From positions 138,774-202,773 of the forward strand of contig NZ_LOCN01000001.1 of NCBI RefSeq assembly GCF_001574435.1: DNA of 64,000 nucleotides, written 5' to 3'. The stretch's first letter is position 1, and the number at the start of each line of letters is the position of its first letter. Position numbers and translations under genes: made by a program. This document shows positions 62,969-64,000 of this stretch, piece by piece. The notes under the pieces were generated by a model. That model was not told the origin of the DNA. It saw nothing but the letters and a program-made list of their open reading frames with translations, and did no database searches. Source of the stretch: Moritella sp. JT01 (lineage in GTDB: Bacteria; Pseudomonadota; Gammaproteobacteria; Enterobacterales; Moritellaceae).

Positions 62969-64000
62969 GAAAACATATTTTTTAATCCCTTTCCTTGCAC
63001 TATTATCCGCATTAACGCCCCTTGCTGTTGATATGTACCTGCCCGCGATGCCAAGTATTGCGAGCGATTTTAATATCTCGATTGAAATAATTCAAACAAC
63101 GCTTAGTACCTATCTATTAGGTTTTGCAATTGGTCAGCTTTTTTATGGCCCTCTGGCAGACAGTTATGGCCGTAAACCTGTGCTTATCTGTGGATTAATC
63201 ACTTATTTAATTGCCAGCATTGGCATTGTTTACGGTGATACAATCGAACAATTTAAGTGGTTACGGTTATTGCAAGCGATAGGTGGCGGGGCTGCATCTG
63301 TGGTGGTTAGCTCACTGCTGCGTGATCTATTCTCTGGTTCACTGTTTTCTAAAATGATGTCTTATGTTGTATTATCAATGACATTAGCGCCGTTAGTTGC
63401 TCCGTTAATTGGTGCGCAGCTATTAGTGTGGTTTAGCTGGAACAGCATATTTGTGCTGCTCGCGATTATTACTGTGTTATGTATTGTGGTGAGTGCTATC
63501 GGCCTTAAAGAAACATTACCGAAAGAACGTCGGGTCGCGTTTAATTTACGGCAGGTATTTCGTAATTATTGGCTGATTTTACGTAACCGTAAAGTGCTTG
63601 GTTTAATGCTTTGTGGCGCGTTTAATGTGTCTGGTATGTTTGCCTTTTTAACTGCTTCACCATTTGTTTATATCGATTATTTTGGCATTGATGCACAAAA
63701 TTATGGTTACCTTTTTTCCTGTAATATTCTAGGCATGATGGTCGTGACATGGATGAATGCCAAGATTGTGATGCGTTATGGTTATCAACAAATATTACGC
63801 GCTGGTATTATTATTAGTGCGGTGATCTCGGTATTATTTTGGGTGATAAATGTAAACCTAACATTTGGCTTAGTTGGTCTGATAATTTCGACCGTTGCTT
63901 ATATATCATTGATTAGTTTAATCGGTTCGAATGTGATGACGGGAGTATTAGCCGAATTCCCTCATATATCGGGGACGGCTTCAGCGTTGTCTGCGACGAT
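62964..64000 (+). CDS. Bcr/CflA-family drug efflux transporter (MFS), 3' part outside window
   Basis: The frame stays open to the window edge (about 345 residues seen). It begins with a membrane helix containing ALTPLAVDMYLPAMPSIASD, followed by LSTYLLGFAIGQLFYGPLAD, SYGRKPV (MFS loop 2-3 motif A) and about eleven hydrophobic helices. It follows E. coli Bcr throughout (RDLFSGSLFSKMMSYVVLSM; APLVAPLIGAQLLVWFSWNS; ETLPKERR; EFPHISGTASAL). It is a proton-driven exporter of the bicyclomycin/chloramphenicol-resistance group. Substrates are unknown. No Shine-Dalgarno is seen; ATG 62964 and 62967 are both possible. Confidence 0.9.
   Translation, partial: MMKTYFLIPFLALLSALTPLAVDMYLPAMPSIASDFNISIEIIQTTLSTYLLGFAIGQLFYGPLADSYGRKPVLICGLITYLIASIGIVYGDTIEQFKWLRLLQAIGGGAASVVVSSLLRDLFSGSLFSKMMSYVVLSMTLAPLVAPLIGAQLLVWFSWNSIFVLLAIITVLCIVVSAIGLKETLPKERRVAFNLRQVFRNYWLILRNRKVLGLMLCGAFNVSGMFAFLTASPFVYIDYFGIDAQNYGYLFSCNILGMMVVTWMNAKIVMRYGYQQILRAGIIISAVISVLFWVINVNLTFGLVGLIISTVAYISLISLIGSNVMTGVLAEFPHISGTASALSAT

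Overview
The window looks like chromosome of a marine, cold-adapted gammaproteobacterium. It is AT-rich (roughly 40% G+C by eye), and its proteins most resemble those of Moritella, Shewanella and Vibrio. The signs are short Shewanella-type flagellins, a Vibrio-like polar flagellar order (flgN-flgM-flgA < > cheV-cheR, then flgBCDEFGHIJKL, flagellins, flaG, fliD, fliS), hexR-pykA, psrA-fadE and norR-norVW. Moritella is my best guess from gene content; no rRNA or tRNA gene is present to confirm it.

Left third (1-8.8 kb) is accessory. It holds a universal stress protein cut by the window edge, a class A beta-lactamase, an OmpA-domain protein, a metallo-beta-lactamase-fold lipoprotein, and a regulator built from two copies of one HTH domain, preceded by about 120 bp of degenerate 10-bp repeats. 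Next come two winged-helix + EAL gene pairs facing each other tail to tail (5076-7765). A third, broken EAL start lies at 8056-8133, in the roughly 1 kb of otherwise gene-poor DNA that follows.

Middle (8.8-39.3 kb) is mostly metabolism and stress. A FadL-like porin is coupled to a large Ig-repeat lipoprotein. The nitric oxide detoxification locus norR / norVW has three NorR sites and a sigma-54 promoter. Then follow an AraC regulator, an M32 carboxypeptidase, an SDR, a DUF2333 protein, glpR, an orphan ParA, hemF and a CoA-type Nudix hydrolase. A small relic of a P2-like prophage (integrase C-terminus plus a beta-gamma-crystallin-like cargo gene, between imperfect direct repeats) precedes pabB, a class I fumarase, psrA-fadE, pykA-hexR and sdaA.

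Right third (39.3-62.9 kb) is one continuous flagellar and chemotaxis region. The sequence shows the class hierarchy. Sigma-54 (-24/-12) promoters stand before flgB, flgF, flagellin 1 and flagellin 2, with a weaker one before flgJ. Sigma-28 promoters stand before flgM and flagellin 3, with a candidate before cheV. The region ends with flagellin cap and chaperone genes and a Maf-type flagellin glycosyltransferase. A Bcr/CflA-family drug efflux gene, with an 11-bp inverted repeat straddling its start codon, runs off the right edge.

The least ordinary parts are the wHTH/EAL locus with its broken third copy, the phased 10-bp repeat array before the double-HTH gene, the prophage relic with its cargo gene, a 44-bp perfect palindrome after the fumarase gene, and the split sigma-factor control of three near-identical flagellins.
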